DNA of 40,581 nt from Sphaerotilus sp. (GCA_013299055.1 JAAFKB010000031.1:1-40581), one strand, 5' to 3'; positions 17,514 to 28,119 are shown, counted from the stretch's first letter. Translations and numbers: made by a program. The notes: generated by a model not told the origin, from the letters alone.

Positions 17514-19259
17514 ATGGCTGACCCCAAGGATCCTCCCAAGAGCGGTTTTTTCCGCAAGGTGGTGCGTTTCGCGCTCAACCCGACCACCGACTGGGCGGAT
17601 CTGAATGGTGCGGGCGCCGACAGCCGCGAAGACGATTACGCCAAGTCCGAACTCAAGGCGATGATCGAGCGCAAGCGGCGCAACGACTTCGTGCGCAAGC
17701 GCGAGTTCGACACCCTGCGCAAGATCCGCCGCGAGGGGCTGACCGGCGAAGGACTGGCCGGACTCGATGGCCTGTCGCACCTGGACGACTCCGAGGTCCG
17801 CAGCCAGGACAGCTACGCCACCCGCCCCGACAGCGACGACGTCAAGGACAAGATCGACGCCATCGAGCGTCAGATGGTGGGCGAGTCGGCGGGCAACGCG
17901 CCGCGCCGCAACGCCGCCACCGTCGGCCGCCAGGCACCCGTGGCCCGCACCGAGTCCTTCTTCGGCGCGACCACCGCCCCGCAGGTGATGGCCACCCACC
18001 CGCAGCTCTCCGACGCCTTCAAGCCGACGACGCCGATGCAGATGGAGTCCGAGCTGATCGGCTACCTGCCTTCCGCTCGTCCTGCCGCCCGTCCGCCGCC
18101 GGGTCGCATCAGCAGCGTCCAGAGCCTGATCGAGGAACACGCGCCCAACAGCGTCGAAGTGACCGAGCTGGCCCACGATCCAGATCTGGACGAGGCCGTG
18201 ATCGCCTTCGCCAATGCGGACTTCGAGCTGTGCGAGCGCTCGCTGCACAACCTCATCAGTCCCAGCGGACTGCGTGCGCAGCACGCCGAGACCTGGTACG
18301 CCCTGTTCGACCTCTACCGCGCCATTGGCCAGCAGACCAAGTTCGAGTCGCTGGCCCTCGACTACACGCAGTGCTTCGGCTGGTCTCCGCCGCAGTGGTA
18401 CTCGCTGCCACGCCTGGTGGCCGACGCCGTGGCCAGCGAGCGTGCCCGGCCGACCCAGCGCGGCGGCAACAGCCAGTTCGACGGCACCGTCGGCTGGGTC
18501 GCGCCCGACTTCATCGACGTGGAAGCCGTCTCGCAGCTGCGCTCGCAGCTGCTGCAGATGCCCCTGCCCTGGGTGCTCGACTGGCGCCACACCCGCCACA
18601 TCGACGCACAGGCCGCCAGCGCGCTGCACCGCCTGCTCAAGGACTGGGCGGACGAGCCCATCGAGATGTGCTGGCTGGGCGGTGACACGCTGTTCAGCCT
18701 GCTGGCGGAACTCTCGCCCACCAGCGTGCGCGACGCCGATCCAGCCTACTGGATGCTGCGCCTGGAAGCACTGCGTCTGGCCCACCGCACGCTCGACTTC
18801 GACCAGGTCGCCATCGACTACTGCGTGACCTACGAGGTGTCGCCGCCGTCGTGGCTCCCGGCGCGCTGCGTGCTGCGGCTGTCGGACGAGACCGGCCGCA
18901 CGGTGGCCCCGGTGTCCAGCGTCGCCGAGGTCGTCACCGGCTTCATGGAGTCGCAGACTCCCGACGAGGGCCTGCTCGAAGTCGCCACCGTCGAACTCAA
19001 CGGCCAGCTCATCGGCGACATCGGCAACCTGCTCAAGGGCATGGACCAGCAGATCGGCAAGTCCATGCTGATCCAGGTCTCCTGCACGCGCCTGATCCGC
19101 GTGGACTTCATCGCTGCGGGTGATCTGCTGAACTGGGTGCTGGCGCGCCACGCTGAAGGCCGCAGTGTCAGCTTCGTCGATGCCCACCGCCTGGTGGCCC
19201 TGTTCTGCGGCGCCATGGGCATCAGCGAACACGCCCGCGTCACCGTCCGCAACTTCTGA
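17514..19259 (+). CDS. STAS-like domain protein of unknown function (581 aa)
   Basis: Large cytosolic protein without membrane segments. The N-terminal 250 residues are charged and low in complexity (many Arg/Lys/Asp, Pro-rich near 190). Two C-terminal stretches look like STAS folds. One is at about residues 335-400, around [25 protein letters not shown]. The other is at about 485-580, around [19 protein letters not shown] and [24 protein letters not shown] domains act in anti-anti-sigma switching, but no kinase or sigma partner is seen nearby. It starts 28 bases after dksA and is followed by hslV, an arrangement I recall in Burkholderiales. The domain call is from pattern only. Confidence 0.65.
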   Translation: MADPKDPPKSGFFRKVVRFALNPTTDWADLNGAGADSREDDYAKSELKAMIERKRRNDFVRKREFDTLRKIRREGLTGEGLAGLDGLSHLDDSEVRSQDSYATRPDSDDVKDKIDAIERQMVGESAGNAPRRNAATVGRQAPVARTESFFGATTAPQVMATHPQLSDAFKPTTPMQMESELIGYLPSARPAARPPPGRISSVQSLIEEHAPNSVEVTELAHDPDLDEAVIAFANADFELCERSLHNLISPSGLRAQHAETWYALFDLYRAIGQQTKFESLALDYTQCFGWSPPQWYSLPRLVADAVASERARPTQRGGNSQFDGTVGWVAPDFIDVEAVSQLRSQLLQMPLPWVLDWRHTRHIDAQAASALHRLLKDWADEPIEMCWLGGDTLFSLLAELSPTSVRDADPAYWMLRLEALRLAHRTLDFDQVAIDYCVTYEVSPPSWLPARCVLRLSDETGRTVAPVSSVAEVVTGFMESQTPDEGLLEVATVELNGQLIGDIGNLLKGMDQQIGKSMLIQVSCTRLIRVDFIAAGDLLNWVLARHAEGRSVSFVDAHRLVALFCGAMGISEHARVTVRNF

Positions 19260-19329
19260 TCGCCCCCTGTCCGATCCCTGCGCCGGCCAGCCCCTGTGGC
19301 AGACCGGCGCTCACTGGAACCCCCTCCCC

Positions 19330-19872
19330 ATGTCCTCCGAGTCCTTTCACGGCACCACCATCGTCAGCGTGCGCCGGGGCAACACCGTGGCCATCGGCGG
19401 TGACGGCCAGGTCACGCTCGGCCACATCGTCGTCAAGTCCAGTGCCCGCAAGGTGCGCAAGCTCCACCGAGACCAGGTGCTCGCTGGCTTCGCGGGCGCG
19501 ACCGCCGACGCCTTCACGCTGTTCGAGCGTTTCGAGGCCAAGCTGGAGAAGCACCAGGGCCACCTCGTGCGCGCTGCGGTGGAGCTGACCCGCGACTGGC
19601 GCACCGACCGCGTGCTGCGCCGCCTGGAGGCCATGCTCGCCGTGGCCGACCGCACCGCCTCGCTCATCATCACCGGCAACGGCGACGTGCTGGAGCCCGA
19701 GCACGGCATCGTGGCCATCGGATCGGGTGGCGCCTACGCCCAGGCCGCCGCCCGCGCGCTGCTGCAGCACACCGACATGGCACCTGCCGAGATCGTCAAG
19801 CGTTCGCTGGAGATCGCGGGCGACCTGTGCATCTACACCAACCAGTCCCACACCATCGAGACACTGGACTGA
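19330..19872 (+). CDS. hslV: ATP-dependent protease subunit HslV
   Basis: 180-residue proteasome-like peptidase that forms a double hexamer and works with HslU. The chosen ATG gives MSSESFHG followed by TTIVSVRRG; the catalytic Thr is Thr9 after removal of the propeptide. The GDGQVTLG and [29 protein letters not shown] segments are typical. The C-terminus ([10 protein letters not shown]) is canonical. hslU starts 13 bases downstream, giving the standard hslVU operon. Confidence 0.97.
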   Translation: MSSESFHGTTIVSVRRGNTVAIGGDGQVTLGHIVVKSSARKVRKLHRDQVLAGFAGATADAFTLFERFEAKLEKHQGHLVRAAVELTRDWRTDRVLRRLEAMLAVADRTASLIITGNGDVLEPEHGIVAIGSGGAYAQAAARALLQHTDMAPAEIVKRSLEIAGDLCIYTNQSHTIETLD

Positions 19873-19885
19873 AGCCGAGCCGACC

Positions 19886-21190
19886 ATGAGCGCCATGACC
19901 CCGCAAGACATCGTCTCCGAACTCGACCGCCACATCGTCGGCCAGCACGACGCCAAGCGCGCCGTCGCCATCGCGCTGCGCAACCGCTGGCGCCGACAGC
20001 AGGTGGACGCCGCGCTGCGCCACGAGATCACGCCCAAGAACATCCTCATGATCGGCCCGACCGGCGTGGGCAAGACCGAGATCGCCCGCCGCCTGGCCAA
20101 GCTGGCAGATGCGCCCTTCATCAAGGTCGAGGCCACCAAGTTCACCGAGGTCGGCTATGTGGGCAAGGACGTGGACACCATCATCCGCGACCTGGTGGAA
20201 AACGCCGTCAAGCAAGAACGCGAGCAGCAGGTCGCCCAGATGCGCCACCGCGCCGAAGACGCCGCCGAGGAACGCATCCTCGACGTGCTGGTGCCGCCAC
20301 CCGCCCCCGCCGACAGCCCCACGCGCCAGACCTTCCGCAAGCGCCTGCGTGAAGGCACGCTGGACGACAAGGAGATCGACATCGACCTGGCCGAGGCACG
20401 CACGGCGGTCGAGATCATGGGCCCGGCCGGCATGGAGGACATGGCCGAGCAGTTGAAGGGCATGTTCTCGCAGCTCGGCCAGGGCAAGCGCAAGACGCGC
20501 AAGCTCACCATCGCCGAAGCGCGACGCCTGCTCGTCGACGAGGAAGCGCAGCGGCTGGTCAACGACGAGGAGATCGTTGCCCGCGCCTTGCACAACACCG
20601 AGCAGAACGGCATCGTCTTCCTCGACGAGATCGACAAGGTGGCCAGCCGCAGCGAATCGCAGGGGGCCGATGTCTCGCGCCAGGGCGTGCAGCGCGACCT
20701 GCTGCCGCTGGTGGAAGGCACGACCGTCAAGACCAAGCACGGCATGGTCAAGACCGACCACATCCTGTTCATCGCGTCCGGCGCCTTCCACCTGTCGAAG
20801 CCAAGTGACCTGATCCCGGAGCTGCAGGGGCGCTTCCCGATCCGCGTGGAGCTGTCCTCGCTGAGCGTGGACGACTTCGAGGCCATCCTGTCCAGCACCC
20901 ACGCCAGCCTGATCAAGCAGTACCAGGCCCTGCTGGCCACCGAGGGCGTGACGCTGGAGTTCACCCCCGACGCCATCCGCCGCCTCGCCGAGACCGCCCA
21001 TGGTGTCAACGAGCGCACGGAGAACATCGGCGCACGCCGGCTGTCCACCGTGCTGGAGCGGCTGCTCGACGAAGTTTCCTTCGACGCCCCGCAGCGTGCC
21101 GGGCAGACCGTGTCCGTCGATGCGGCCATGGTCGAGCAGCGGCTGGGCGCCCTCGCCGGCAATGAAGATCTGTCACGCTACATCCTCTGA
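19886..21190 (+). CDS. hslU: HslU AAA+ unfoldase
   Basis: 434-residue AAA+ ATPase that unfolds substrates for HslV. Walker [16 protein letters not shown] is near residue 60, the pore motif GYVGKD near 90, Walker [12 protein letters not shown] near 250, and the sensor region near [10 protein letters not shown]. The intermediate (I) domain lies between about 110 and 240. The C-terminus (DLSRYIL), which docks into HslV, is intact. The start [20 protein letters not shown] parallels E. coli HslU (MSEMTPREI); a second ATG three codons in is a possible alternative. Confidence 0.97.
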   Translation: MSAMTPQDIVSELDRHIVGQHDAKRAVAIALRNRWRRQQVDAALRHEITPKNILMIGPTGVGKTEIARRLAKLADAPFIKVEATKFTEVGYVGKDVDTIIRDLVENAVKQEREQQVAQMRHRAEDAAEERILDVLVPPPAPADSPTRQTFRKRLREGTLDDKEIDIDLAEARTAVEIMGPAGMEDMAEQLKGMFSQLGQGKRKTRKLTIAEARRLLVDEEAQRLVNDEEIVARALHNTEQNGIVFLDEIDKVASRSESQGADVSRQGVQRDLLPLVEGTTVKTKHGMVKTDHILFIASGAFHLSKPSDLIPELQGRFPIRVELSSLSVDDFEAILSSTHASLIKQYQALLATEGVTLEFTPDAIRRLAETAHGVNERTENIGARRLSTVLERLLDEVSFDAPQRAGQTVSVDAAMVEQRLGALAGNEDLSRYIL

Positions 21191-21221
21191 CCGGGCCGAA
21201 AACCACCTGACACGAGGAAGT

Positions 21222-21244
21222 ACCACCCCGGAACACGGGGTGGT
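21222..21244 (+). terminator. GC-rich hairpin after hslU, probable terminator
   Basis: A perfect 9-bp inverted repeat, ACCACCCCG and CGGGGTGGT, with a GAACA loop, 32 bases after the hslU stop. No T run follows, so it would be a weak or Rho-assisted terminator, or an mRNA 3'-end stabiliser. Confidence 0.5.
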
Positions 21245-21287
21245 CGGGCGCCTGTCCGGGTGGGTGGCGTCGGTATGATCAACGACC

Positions 21288-23417
21288 ATGCCCTCTGACG
21301 CCGGCTCCCATCCCCACACCCTGAACCCTGTCGGCGACGGGGGACTGGTCGACGGGCAGGACCGCGACAAGCTGTGCCGGCTGGCCGACCAGGCACCGGT
21401 CATGCTGGCCTACTTCGACGGCGCGCGGCAGCTCTGCAGCTATGCCAACCGCACCTTCCTGCAGGCCCTGTGCGACCCCCGCCGCAGTCCACTGGGCCGG
21501 GCGCTGTCCGATGTGGTGGACCCGACACTGGCGCAGCCGCTTGCCCAGGCGCTGACCGACACCCTGCTCAGCGGCCAGACGCTGACGCTGGAGCAGCCGC
21601 TGGTCCTGCGTGACGGCCAGCAACGCTGGGCGGAGATCACGCTCACGCCCCATCTCGATCCGCAGGGCGGCCGTGCGGGCGTCTACGTGCTCATCGTCGA
21701 CCACAGCCGCCACCACGCTGCCGAGCGCGCCTTGCTCGAATCCGAGGAACGCCTGTCCAAGTTCCTGCAGGCGGGCATCGAAGGCATCTTCTTCCACCGC
21801 GACGGCCACATCGTCGACGCCAACCCGGCCTTGTGCGCACTGGTGGGCCTGTCGCTGCACGACCTGCTGAACCGCCCGGCACTGATGCTGATCGCGCCCG
21901 AGCACCAGGTGGCCACCGCCAAGCGTCTGGATGGGCAGGAGGACACCACCTTCGAGACCGCCGTGGTCCACCAGGACGGCACGCGCATCCCTGTCGAAGT
22001 GATCGACCGTGGCACGCTGCAGCACGGCGAGCCGATGCGCATGGCCGTCGTGCGTGACATCCGTGACCGCCGCGCCACCCAGGCCAGGCTGCACTTCCTG
22101 GTCCACCACGACGCGCTCACCGGCCTGCCCAACCGCACCGCCTTCCTCGCGCAGCTGGACCATCTCATGGTCGCCGCACGCGCCTCCGACACCCAGCTGG
22201 CGCTGCTGTTCATCGACCTGGATCACTTCAAGCGTGTCAATGACTCGGTCGGTCACACCCGTGGCGACGCGCTGCTGAAGACCATTGCCCAGCGCCTGTG
22301 CGCCTGCGTGCGCAGCACCGACCGCGTGGCCCGCTTCGGGGGCGACGAGTTCATGGTGCTGCTGCCTGGCGTGCGCGACCGGGACGCTGTGGTGCGCGTG
22401 GCAGACAAGCTGCTGGACGCAGTGGGGGCGCCCGTCGTGGTCGAGGGGCAGTCGATCTCGGTCACGCCGTCGCTGGGCATCGCGCTCTACCCACAGGATG
22501 GCGACACGCCCGATGTCCTCATCAAGCACGCCGACGCCGCCATGCACGTCGCCAAGGGCCGGGGCCGCGCCACCTTCGCCTTCTTCGAGCCGCAGGTGGC
22601 CACGGCCGCCTACGACAAGCTCATGCTCGAAGGCGAACTCGGCCACGCCATCATCCACGACGAATTCGCGTTGCTCTTCCAGCCGCAGGTGCGGGCCTGC
22701 GACGGACGGCCGGTCGGCGTCGAGGCGCTCATCCGCTGGCAGCATCCGCAGCGTGGTCTGCTGGCGCCCAACGAGTTCATCGCGCTGGCGGAGCAGCACC
22801 GGCTGATCGTGCCCATCGGCACCTGGGTGCTGCGCGAGGCCGCCCGACAGGCGCAGCAGTGGCACGCCCAGGGCTGGCCGCTGACGGTGGCGGTCAACCT
22901 CTCTACCCTGCAGTTCCAGGCCCCGGACTTCGTGGACATGGTCGAGGCGCTGCTGACCAGGACGGGCTTGCCCGCAGGCTGGCTGGAGCTGGAGCTGACC
23001 GAGCGGATGCTGATGGACGACGTGCCGCAGGTCTGCGCACGGCTGCAGCGGCTGCGGGGGCTGGGCGTGAAGCTGTCGGTGGACGACTTCGGCACCGGGT
23101 ATTCGTCGCTGAGCCACCTCAAGGAACTGCCGATCGACACCATGAAGATCGACCGCTCCTTCGTGCAGGAGCTGCCGCACCAGCGCGAGTCGGCGGCCAT
23201 CGCCAGCGCCATCGTGCAGCTCGCACGCGGCCTGGGGCTGAGCGTCGTGGCCGAAGGGGTGGAGACGGCAGCGCAGCGGGACTTCCTGGTCGGGCTGGGG
23301 TGTGACCAGCTCCAGGGCCTGATGATCAGCGCACCCCGGACCGCCGCGCAGCTGCAGGCCTGGCTGGCCGTGCAGACTCCACCGCCCGCGCCTCAGCCTC
23401 GGCCTCAGTCGCCCTGA
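21288..23417 (+). CDS. PAS-PAS-GGDEF-EAL bifunctional c-di-GMP enzyme
   Basis: 709-residue cytosolic sensor. Two PAS-like domains lie at about residues 28-145 and 155-265. The GGDEF domain (about 275-435) has an intact active site, RFGGDEF near 350, and an I-site RSTD five residues before it, so product inhibition is expected. The EAL domain (about 450-695) keeps [44 protein letters not shown] and VAEGVET. Both synthesis and breakdown of c-di-GMP look chemically possible; the PAS signal is unknown. No membrane helix is seen. The 3' end overlaps the convergent coaX stop by 13 bases. Confidence 0.93.
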   Translation: MPSDAGSHPHTLNPVGDGGLVDGQDRDKLCRLADQAPVMLAYFDGARQLCSYANRTFLQALCDPRRSPLGRALSDVVDPTLAQPLAQALTDTLLSGQTLTLEQPLVLRDGQQRWAEITLTPHLDPQGGRAGVYVLIVDHSRHHAAERALLESEERLSKFLQAGIEGIFFHRDGHIVDANPALCALVGLSLHDLLNRPALMLIAPEHQVATAKRLDGQEDTTFETAVVHQDGTRIPVEVIDRGTLQHGEPMRMAVVRDIRDRRATQARLHFLVHHDALTGLPNRTAFLAQLDHLMVAARASDTQLALLFIDLDHFKRVNDSVGHTRGDALLKTIAQRLCACVRSTDRVARFGGDEFMVLLPGVRDRDAVVRVADKLLDAVGAPVVVEGQSISVTPSLGIALYPQDGDTPDVLIKHADAAMHVAKGRGRATFAFFEPQVATAAYDKLMLEGELGHAIIHDEFALLFQPQVRACDGRPVGVEALIRWQHPQRGLLAPNEFIALAEQHRLIVPIGTWVLREAARQAQQWHAQGWPLTVAVNLSTLQFQAPDFVDMVEALLTRTGLPAGWLELELTERMLMDDVPQVCARLQRLRGLGVKLSVDDFGTGYSSLSHLKELPIDTMKIDRSFVQELPHQRESAAIASAIVQLARGLGLSVVAEGVETAAQRDFLVGLGCDQLQGLMISAPRTAAQLQAWLAVQTPPPAPQPRPQSP

Positions 23418-24190
23418 CCCGGTCCCTGGTAGGGATCGGCTGCCGCCAGCTGCAGCAGACCCTCGAACACCAGCGTGTCCGTCAGCGCAAACGGCAGATC
23501 CGTCTCTGGCGCCAGCTTGACCGCCGCGCCCCCGCTCATCAGCAGCACCGGCGGCTCGCCGCAACGCTGCACGAGGTGGCGGTGCATGCGCTCGATGGCG
23601 CCCGCCATGCCGTAGGTGCCTCCGCTCATCAGCGCATCGCTGGTGTTGGTCGGGAAGGTGCGGACCTCGCCGGTGGGCACCTTCAGCCCGGCCGTGCCCG
23701 ACTCCATCGCCTTGAGCATCAAGCCGAAGCCCGGCAGGATCAGTCCTCCAAGGAATTGCCCTTCGGCATCCAGCGCATCCACCGTGACCGCCGTGCCCAC
23801 CATCACCACCAGCGCCGGCCGTGGTGGTCCGGACGCCAGCACCCGTGCCCGCGCCCCGATCATCGCCACCCAGCGGTCGGAGCCAAGCCGCGCCGGGTGT
23901 TCATAGCCGTTGGTGACACCGCACGCCTCGGGCTGTGACACCACCCAGCGCGGCGCCAGCCCCCAGGCATCGAGCTGCTCCTCGGCTCTTCGGCGCACGG
24001 CCAGACCTGCCACCGTGCAGCCCAGCATGTGCGTCGGCGCAGGCAGGTGCGCCCATTCGTCATCGGCCAGGCGGTCGATGGTTTCGAGAAAGGACGCGCC
24101 GTGGGCGAGCAGCGCCGCACCGGGCCGGGGGGCGGCATACAGACCCCATTTCAGGCGGGTGTTGCCGATGTCGATGACGAGGAAGCTCAT
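23405..24190 (-). CDS. coaX: Type III pantothenate kinase
   Basis: 261-residue enzyme for the first step of coenzyme A synthesis (pantothenate to 4'-phosphopantothenate), of the K+-dependent, feedback-resistant CoaX type. Motifs: [16 protein letters not shown] at the N-terminus (phosphate-binding Asp), a [12 protein letters not shown] stretch near 105-115, and [23 protein letters not shown] near 130-150. The C-terminal [14 protein letters not shown] completes the ASKHA fold. It is the last reverse-strand gene after the nitrate transporter run. birA, its frequent upstream partner, is not present here. Confidence 0.95.
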   Translation of the reverse strand: MSFLVIDIGNTRLKWGLYAAPRPGAALLAHGASFLETIDRLADDEWAHLPAPTHMLGCTVAGLAVRRRAEEQLDAWGLAPRWVVSQPEACGVTNGYEHPARLGSDRWVAMIGARARVLASGPPRPALVVMVGTAVTVDALDAEGQFLGGLILPGFGLMLKAMESGTAGLKVPTGEVRTFPTNTSDALMSGGTYGMAGAIERMHRHLVQRCGEPPVLLMSGGAAVKLAPETDLPFALTDTLVFEGLLQLAAADPYQGPGQGD

Positions 24191-24241
24191 GCGGGCGGGA
24201 CGGTGTGGTGCAACAGGACTGGGAAGGAACGCCGCCGGTCG

Positions 24242-24805
24242 TCAGCGGGCCGCCAGCAGGGACTCGACACGCTGCAGCAACTGCCGCGCCTCGACCGGCG
24301 GCCGGGAGCGGCTCAGTCGAGCCTGCACTTCCGGCAGCAAAGCCTGCAATTCTGCGCGCGAGCGTACCCGGCGCACCCGCAGCATGGTCACCATGCCCGA
24401 GACCGGTGCATTGGCCCGCAGCACCTGCAACACCACGCCCCGCGCTTGCGCGAAGCTGAAATCCTGCGCGTCCAGGCGCGCCAGCTCGGTGTCTCCCATG
24501 GCACCACCCAGACCGATGGTGTCACCGCCGAGTGGGCCAGGGCGGCTCAGGCGGGCATCGGTATCGAAAGCCGCGAACTCGCTGATCGCTGAACAGGCTG
24601 GCGGGCCGATGACGATCAGGCCCAGAGCGAACAGCTCGTCGATGTAGCTGCGTGGCACACCCGCCTGGTGTCCCAGCCGCACCACCTCGTCCAGCGAACG
24701 CGCACCATCCACCAACAGCAGCAGCACGCGGTGGCGCTTGGACAACTGGCAATCCAGCGACGCCAGTTCGGCGTGGCCAGCAGCGGTCTTGCACGGAATA
24801 CCCAA
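24242..24805 (-). CDS. Unrecognised protein with possible winged-helix-like N-terminus (187 aa)
   Basis: I do not recognise this gene with confidence. The stretch KTAAGHAELASLDCQLSKRH near the start, then LLLLVDGARSLDEVVRLGHQAGVP and IDELFALGLI, resembles small winged-helix-like domains found in Burkholderiales regulatory proteins. The C-terminal 80 residues are Arg/Leu-rich and helical. The frame stays open further upstream, but that part overlaps nrtD on the same strand and is a shadow. I chose a TTG start because GAGGG lies six bases before it and no ATG or GTG fits better. It sits between nrtD and coaX. Function is unknown; the start is uncertain. Confidence 0.55.
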   Translation of the reverse strand: MGIPCKTAAGHAELASLDCQLSKRHRVLLLLVDGARSLDEVVRLGHQAGVPRSYIDELFALGLIVIGPPACSAISEFAAFDTDARLSRPGPLGGDTIGLGGAMGDTELARLDAQDFSFAQARGVVLQVLRANAPVSGMVTMLRVRRVRSRAELQALLPEVQARLSRSRPPVEARQLLQRVESLLAAR

Positions 24806-24941
24806 GGTCGGCCCTCGCAATCGTGGTGGCGGACCCAGCGGACGCGCGGGTTCAGCACGCAGGAATTGTGACCGTAAATCGCCATGCTGCGGGGCCTGCC
24901 CTCCCCGTAGCCGTTTCAAATTCGTACAGTCTCGCCCGCCT

Positions 24942-25781
24942 TCAGGCAGCGTCCTTCTCCACATGCGCCTGCTTGTGGTACAGGAACTCCAGCACCGCCT
25001 CGCGGGCGTGCAGGTAATCGGCGTTGTGCGCCATCTCCAGCCGGGCGCGGAACTGCTCACGCACGGGTGGCAGCGGCACCGACAGCACCTCGCCGATCGT
25101 CGCCGCCGGCCCGTTGGTCAGCATCACGATGCGGTCGGACAGCAGCACGGCCTCGTCCACGTCGTGCGTCACCATCATCACGGTCGAGCCGGTGGTGGCG
25201 ACGATCTTCATCAGCTCATCCTGCAGCTTGGCGCGGGTCAGCGCGTCGAGCGCCCCGAACGGCTCGTCCATCAGCAGCATCTTCGGCTCCATCGCCAGCG
25301 CCCGGGCAATGCCGACCCGCTGCTTCATGCCGCCGGAGATTTCGCCGGGTCGCTTGTCCTTGGCGTGGGTCAGGCCGACGAGGTCCAGGGCGGCCAGCGA
25401 GCGGTCGCGCAGTTGCGCCTTCGACTCGGTGGCACTGAACACGCGCTCGACCGCCAGCCCGACGTTTTCCTGGCAGGTCATCCACGGCAGCAGCGAGTGG
25501 TTCTGGAACACCACCGCGCGCTCCGGGCCGGGGCCTTTGAGTTCGCGGCCATCGAGCAGCAGCACGCCCGAGGTCGGCGTCGTCAGGCCAGCGACGAGGT
25601 TCAGCAGCGTGGACTTGCCACAGCCCGAATGGCCGATCAGCGCGATGAACTCGCCGCGGGCCACATCGAGGTTGACATCGCGCAGCGCGACGAAAGTGCC
25701 CTTCTTGGTCGGGAAGGACATCCCGACGTTCTCGATGCGCAGGAAGCGCTGGCTGCGCTCGTCCGGGGTGGGAGTGCTCAT
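24942..25781 (-). CDS. nrtD: Nitrate/nitrite ABC transporter ATP-binding protein
   Basis: 279-residue ATPase of the NrtD/SsuB/TauB class. Walker A GHSGCGKST is near residue 50, the Q-loop is in VVFQNHSLLPWMT, the signature is ISGGMKQR and Walker B is LLMDEPFGALDAL, with H-loop VTHDVDEAVLLSD. The N-terminal FPTKKGTFVALRDVNLDVARGEF fits the nitrate subfamily. The start was set at MSTPTPDERSQRF because earlier residues in frame overlap the preceding gene. It is third in the operon and energises uptake through NrtB. Confidence 0.93.
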   Translation of the reverse strand: MSTPTPDERSQRFLRIENVGMSFPTKKGTFVALRDVNLDVARGEFIALIGHSGCGKSTLLNLVAGLTTPTSGVLLLDGRELKGPGPERAVVFQNHSLLPWMTCQENVGLAVERVFSATESKAQLRDRSLAALDLVGLTHAKDKRPGEISGGMKQRVGIARALAMEPKMLLMDEPFGALDALTRAKLQDELMKIVATTGSTVMMVTHDVDEAVLLSDRIVMLTNGPAATIGEVLSVPLPPVREQFRARLEMAHNADYLHAREAVLEFLYHKQAHVEKDAA

Positions 25782-25819
25782 GGTGCGGATCCTCTCGAAA
25801 CGAAAAGCAAACGAAACGC

Positions 25820-26749
25820 TCAGGAATAGTCGAAACGGCGGGCGATGGCGATCAGCAGGGCTTCGAGCGCCAGGCCCACGCCGCCGATGACGAAGATCGC
25901 GATCAGGATGTGGGCGACGTTGAGGTTGTTCCACTCGTCCCACAGCCAGAAGCCGATGCCCTGCCCGCCCGTCAGCATCTCGGCAGCGACGATCACCAGC
26001 CACGCCGTGCCCACCGCCAGCCGCACGCCGGTCAGCATGTAGGGCAGCACCGCCGGGAACAGGATCTTGCGCAGGATCGTCAGCTCGGACAGGTTCAGCA
26101 CGCGGGCGACGTTGAGGTAGTCCTGCGGCACCTGGCGCACGCCGACCGCCGTGTTGATCACCATCGGCCAGATCGAGCAGATGAAGATGGTCCAGATCGC
26201 CGCCGGGTTGGCGGCCTTGAACACCATCAGCCCGATCGGCAGCCAGGCCAGCGGCGACACCGGCCGCAGCAGGCTGATCAGCGGGTCGAGCATCTGGTTC
26301 AGGAAGTTGAAGCGCCCGATCATGAAGCCCAGCGGGATGCCCACCAGCGCCGCCAGCCCGAAGCCCACGCCCACGCGCTTGAGCGACGACAGCACGTTCC
26401 AGCCGATGCCCTGGTCGTTCGGGCCGTTGACGTAGAACGGGTCGGAGAACAGCTTGACCGCCGCGTGCCAGACCGGGATCGGGCCGGGGAGCTGCTTGTC
26501 GCCGCTGTGCGCCACGGCTTGCCACACCAGCAGCAGCACGAGAAAGCCCAGCAGCGGCGCCGCGAACCGCGCCATGGTGCGCAGGCGCTGGGCGCGGGCC
26601 ATCGCGGCGACCTGGGCCTTGAGCCGGGCCTGTGCCGCCACGTCGATCACCGGGGCAGGCACGGCGGCCGGTGTGCGCGGGGCGGCAGCGGGTGCCGCAG
26701 ACGCAGTGGCGCTGGACGCACCGGAAACAGGCAAGGTGAACGCGCTCAT
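25820..26749 (-). CDS. nrtB: Nitrate/nitrite ABC transporter permease
   Basis: 309-residue inner-membrane permease. An Ala/Pro-rich cytoplasmic N-terminus of about 65 residues leads to the first helix (FAAPLLGFLVLLLVWQAVA). About six helices in all follow, with the NrtB features LPGPIPVWHAAVKLFSDPFY and NDQGIGWNVLSSLKRVGVGF. The EAA-type coupling loop (VARVLNLSELTILRKILFPAVLPYMLTG) contacts the ATPase. The ATG lies two bases after the nrtA stop; nrtD follows after 38 bases. All three genes are one transcription unit. Confidence 0.94.
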   Translation of the reverse strand: MSAFTLPVSGASSATASAAPAAAPRTPAAVPAPVIDVAAQARLKAQVAAMARAQRLRTMARFAAPLLGFLVLLLVWQAVAHSGDKQLPGPIPVWHAAVKLFSDPFYVNGPNDQGIGWNVLSSLKRVGVGFGLAALVGIPLGFMIGRFNFLNQMLDPLISLLRPVSPLAWLPIGLMVFKAANPAAIWTIFICSIWPMVINTAVGVRQVPQDYLNVARVLNLSELTILRKILFPAVLPYMLTGVRLAVGTAWLVIVAAEMLTGGQGIGFWLWDEWNNLNVAHILIAIFVIGGVGLALEALLIAIARRFDYS

Positions 26750-26751
26750 GG

Positions 26752-28005
26752 TCAGGCCGCCTTGATCTTGAAGCTGCTGGCGTACTTCGCCGGGTTGGTG
26801 CCGTCCCAGACCACGCCGTCGCCGAACTTGCTGCTGCGCAGGTCGCTCTTGGGCACGTTGATCTTCAGTTGCGCGGCGGCTTCCTTGTAGAGCGCCGTCT
26901 GGTTGATTTCCTTGGCGACACCGAGGTAGTCCGGATCGCCCTTGAGCAGGCCCCAACGCTTGTGCTGCGTCAGGAACCACATGCCGTCCGACAGGTAGGG
27001 GTAGTTCACCGCGCCGTCGTTGAAGAACTTCATGTGGTTCGGATCGTCCCAGGTCTTGCCCATGCCGTTCTGGTAGCGGCCCAGGATGCGCTGGTTGATC
27101 GCGTCCACCGAGGTGTTGACATACGACTTCTCGGCGATCGTCTCCGCCATCTTCATCTTGTTCTGCAGGCCGGTGTCGATCCAGCGGCTGGCCTCCAGGA
27201 TGGCCATGACCATGGCGCGGGCCGTGTTCGGGTTCTTCTGGACGAACTCGGCGGTGCAGCCCAGCACCTTCTCGGGGTGGTCCTTCCAGATGTCCTGGGT
27301 CGTCGTCGCGGTCACACCGATGCCGTCGATGATGGCGCGGTGGTTCCACGGCTCGCCCACGCAGAAACCGTCCATGTTGCCCACGCGCATGTTGGCGACC
27401 ATCTGCGGCGGTGGCACGGTGATGACCTTGGCGTCGGTCATGGGGTTGATGCCGTTGGAGGCCAGCCAGTAGTACAGCCACATCGCGTGGGTGCCGGTCG
27501 GGAAGGTCTGCGCGAAGGTGTATTCGCGCGGCTCGGCTTTCATGACCTTGGCGAGTCCTGCGCCATCGACCGCGCCCTTGTCGGCCAGCTTCTTCGACAG
27601 CGAGATCGCCTGGCCGTTGTGGTTCAGGGTCATCAGCACCGCCATGTCCTTCTTCGGGCCGCTCACGCCGAGGTGAACACCGTAGACCAGGCCGTACAGG
27701 ACGTGTGCCGCGTCCAGCTCGCCATTGACCAGCTTGTCGCGCACGGCGGCCCAGGACGACTCCTTGGACGCGATGATCTTGATGCCGTACTTCTCGTCGA
27801 ACTTCATCACCGAGGCCATCACCACCGAGGCGCAGTCGGTCAGCGGGATGAAGCCGATGCGGACTTCCTTCTTCTCGGGCGCATCCGAGCCGGCGGCCCA
27901 GGCACCACCGGGCAAGGCGACCGCGCTGCCTGCGGCCGTCACGGCGGCGGCACGCTGGATGAACTCGCGTCGAGACGGGTTGACAGGGAACAGGGGCGTC
28001 GTCAT
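26752..28005 (-). CDS. nrtA: Nitrate/nitrite ABC transporter substrate-binding protein, Tat-exported
   Basis: 417-residue periplasmic binding protein of the NrtA/CmpA family. The N-terminus has a twin-arginine signal (PSRREFIQ) with a hydrophobic Ala-rich stretch and a likely cut after AWA near residue 37. The mature part contains the nitrate-family segments IGFIPLTDCASVVMA, AAHVLYGLVYGVHLGV, PTGTHAMWLYYWLAS and FCVGEPWNHRAI. The ATG at MTTPLFPVN was chosen: GGAG lies nine bases upstream and the open frame above it is non-coding leader. It is the first gene of nrtA-nrtB-nrtD, driven by the sigma-54 site and attenuator described separately. Confidence 0.95.
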   Translation of the reverse strand: MTTPLFPVNPSRREFIQRAAAVTAAGSAVALPGGAWAAGSDAPEKKEVRIGFIPLTDCASVVMASVMKFDEKYGIKIIASKESSWAAVRDKLVNGELDAAHVLYGLVYGVHLGVSGPKKDMAVLMTLNHNGQAISLSKKLADKGAVDGAGLAKVMKAEPREYTFAQTFPTGTHAMWLYYWLASNGINPMTDAKVITVPPPQMVANMRVGNMDGFCVGEPWNHRAIIDGIGVTATTTQDIWKDHPEKVLGCTAEFVQKNPNTARAMVMAILEASRWIDTGLQNKMKMAETIAEKSYVNTSVDAINQRILGRYQNGMGKTWDDPNHMKFFNDGAVNYPYLSDGMWFLTQHKRWGLLKGDPDYLGVAKEINQTALYKEAAAQLKINVPKSDLRSSKFGDGVVWDGTNPAKYASSFKIKAA

Positions 28006-28035
28006 GTGCAGAATCTCCGTGGCAAATCCGAGGGC

Positions 28036-28119
28036 AAAAAAAGACGGCGTCACGATCGTTGTCCGACCCTCGGCGCCTGCGCAGGCATTTGCCGGGGAGT
28101 CGGGACGATCGGACGCCGT
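28036..28119 (-). terminator. Leader attenuator (intrinsic terminator) upstream of nrtA
   Basis: On the reverse strand, ACGGCGTCCGATCGT (28119-28105) can pair with ACGATCGTGACGCCGT (28059-28044), giving 15 base pairs with a single bulged T. A run of seven T (28042-28036) follows directly. The enclosed loop of about 45 bases contains a smaller palindrome (GCCTGCGCAGGC). It sits between the sigma-54 promoter and the nrtA ribosome-binding site, where a conditional terminator would block the operon. The pairing is read directly from the sequence; its role is inferred. Confidence 0.7.

Noticed and set aside
24616..24885. 89-residue reverse-strand frame beginning MAIYGHNSC
   Set aside because: It overlaps most of the better-supported 187-residue frame, is rich in Trp, Cys and Arg as shadow frames are, and has no family resemblance.
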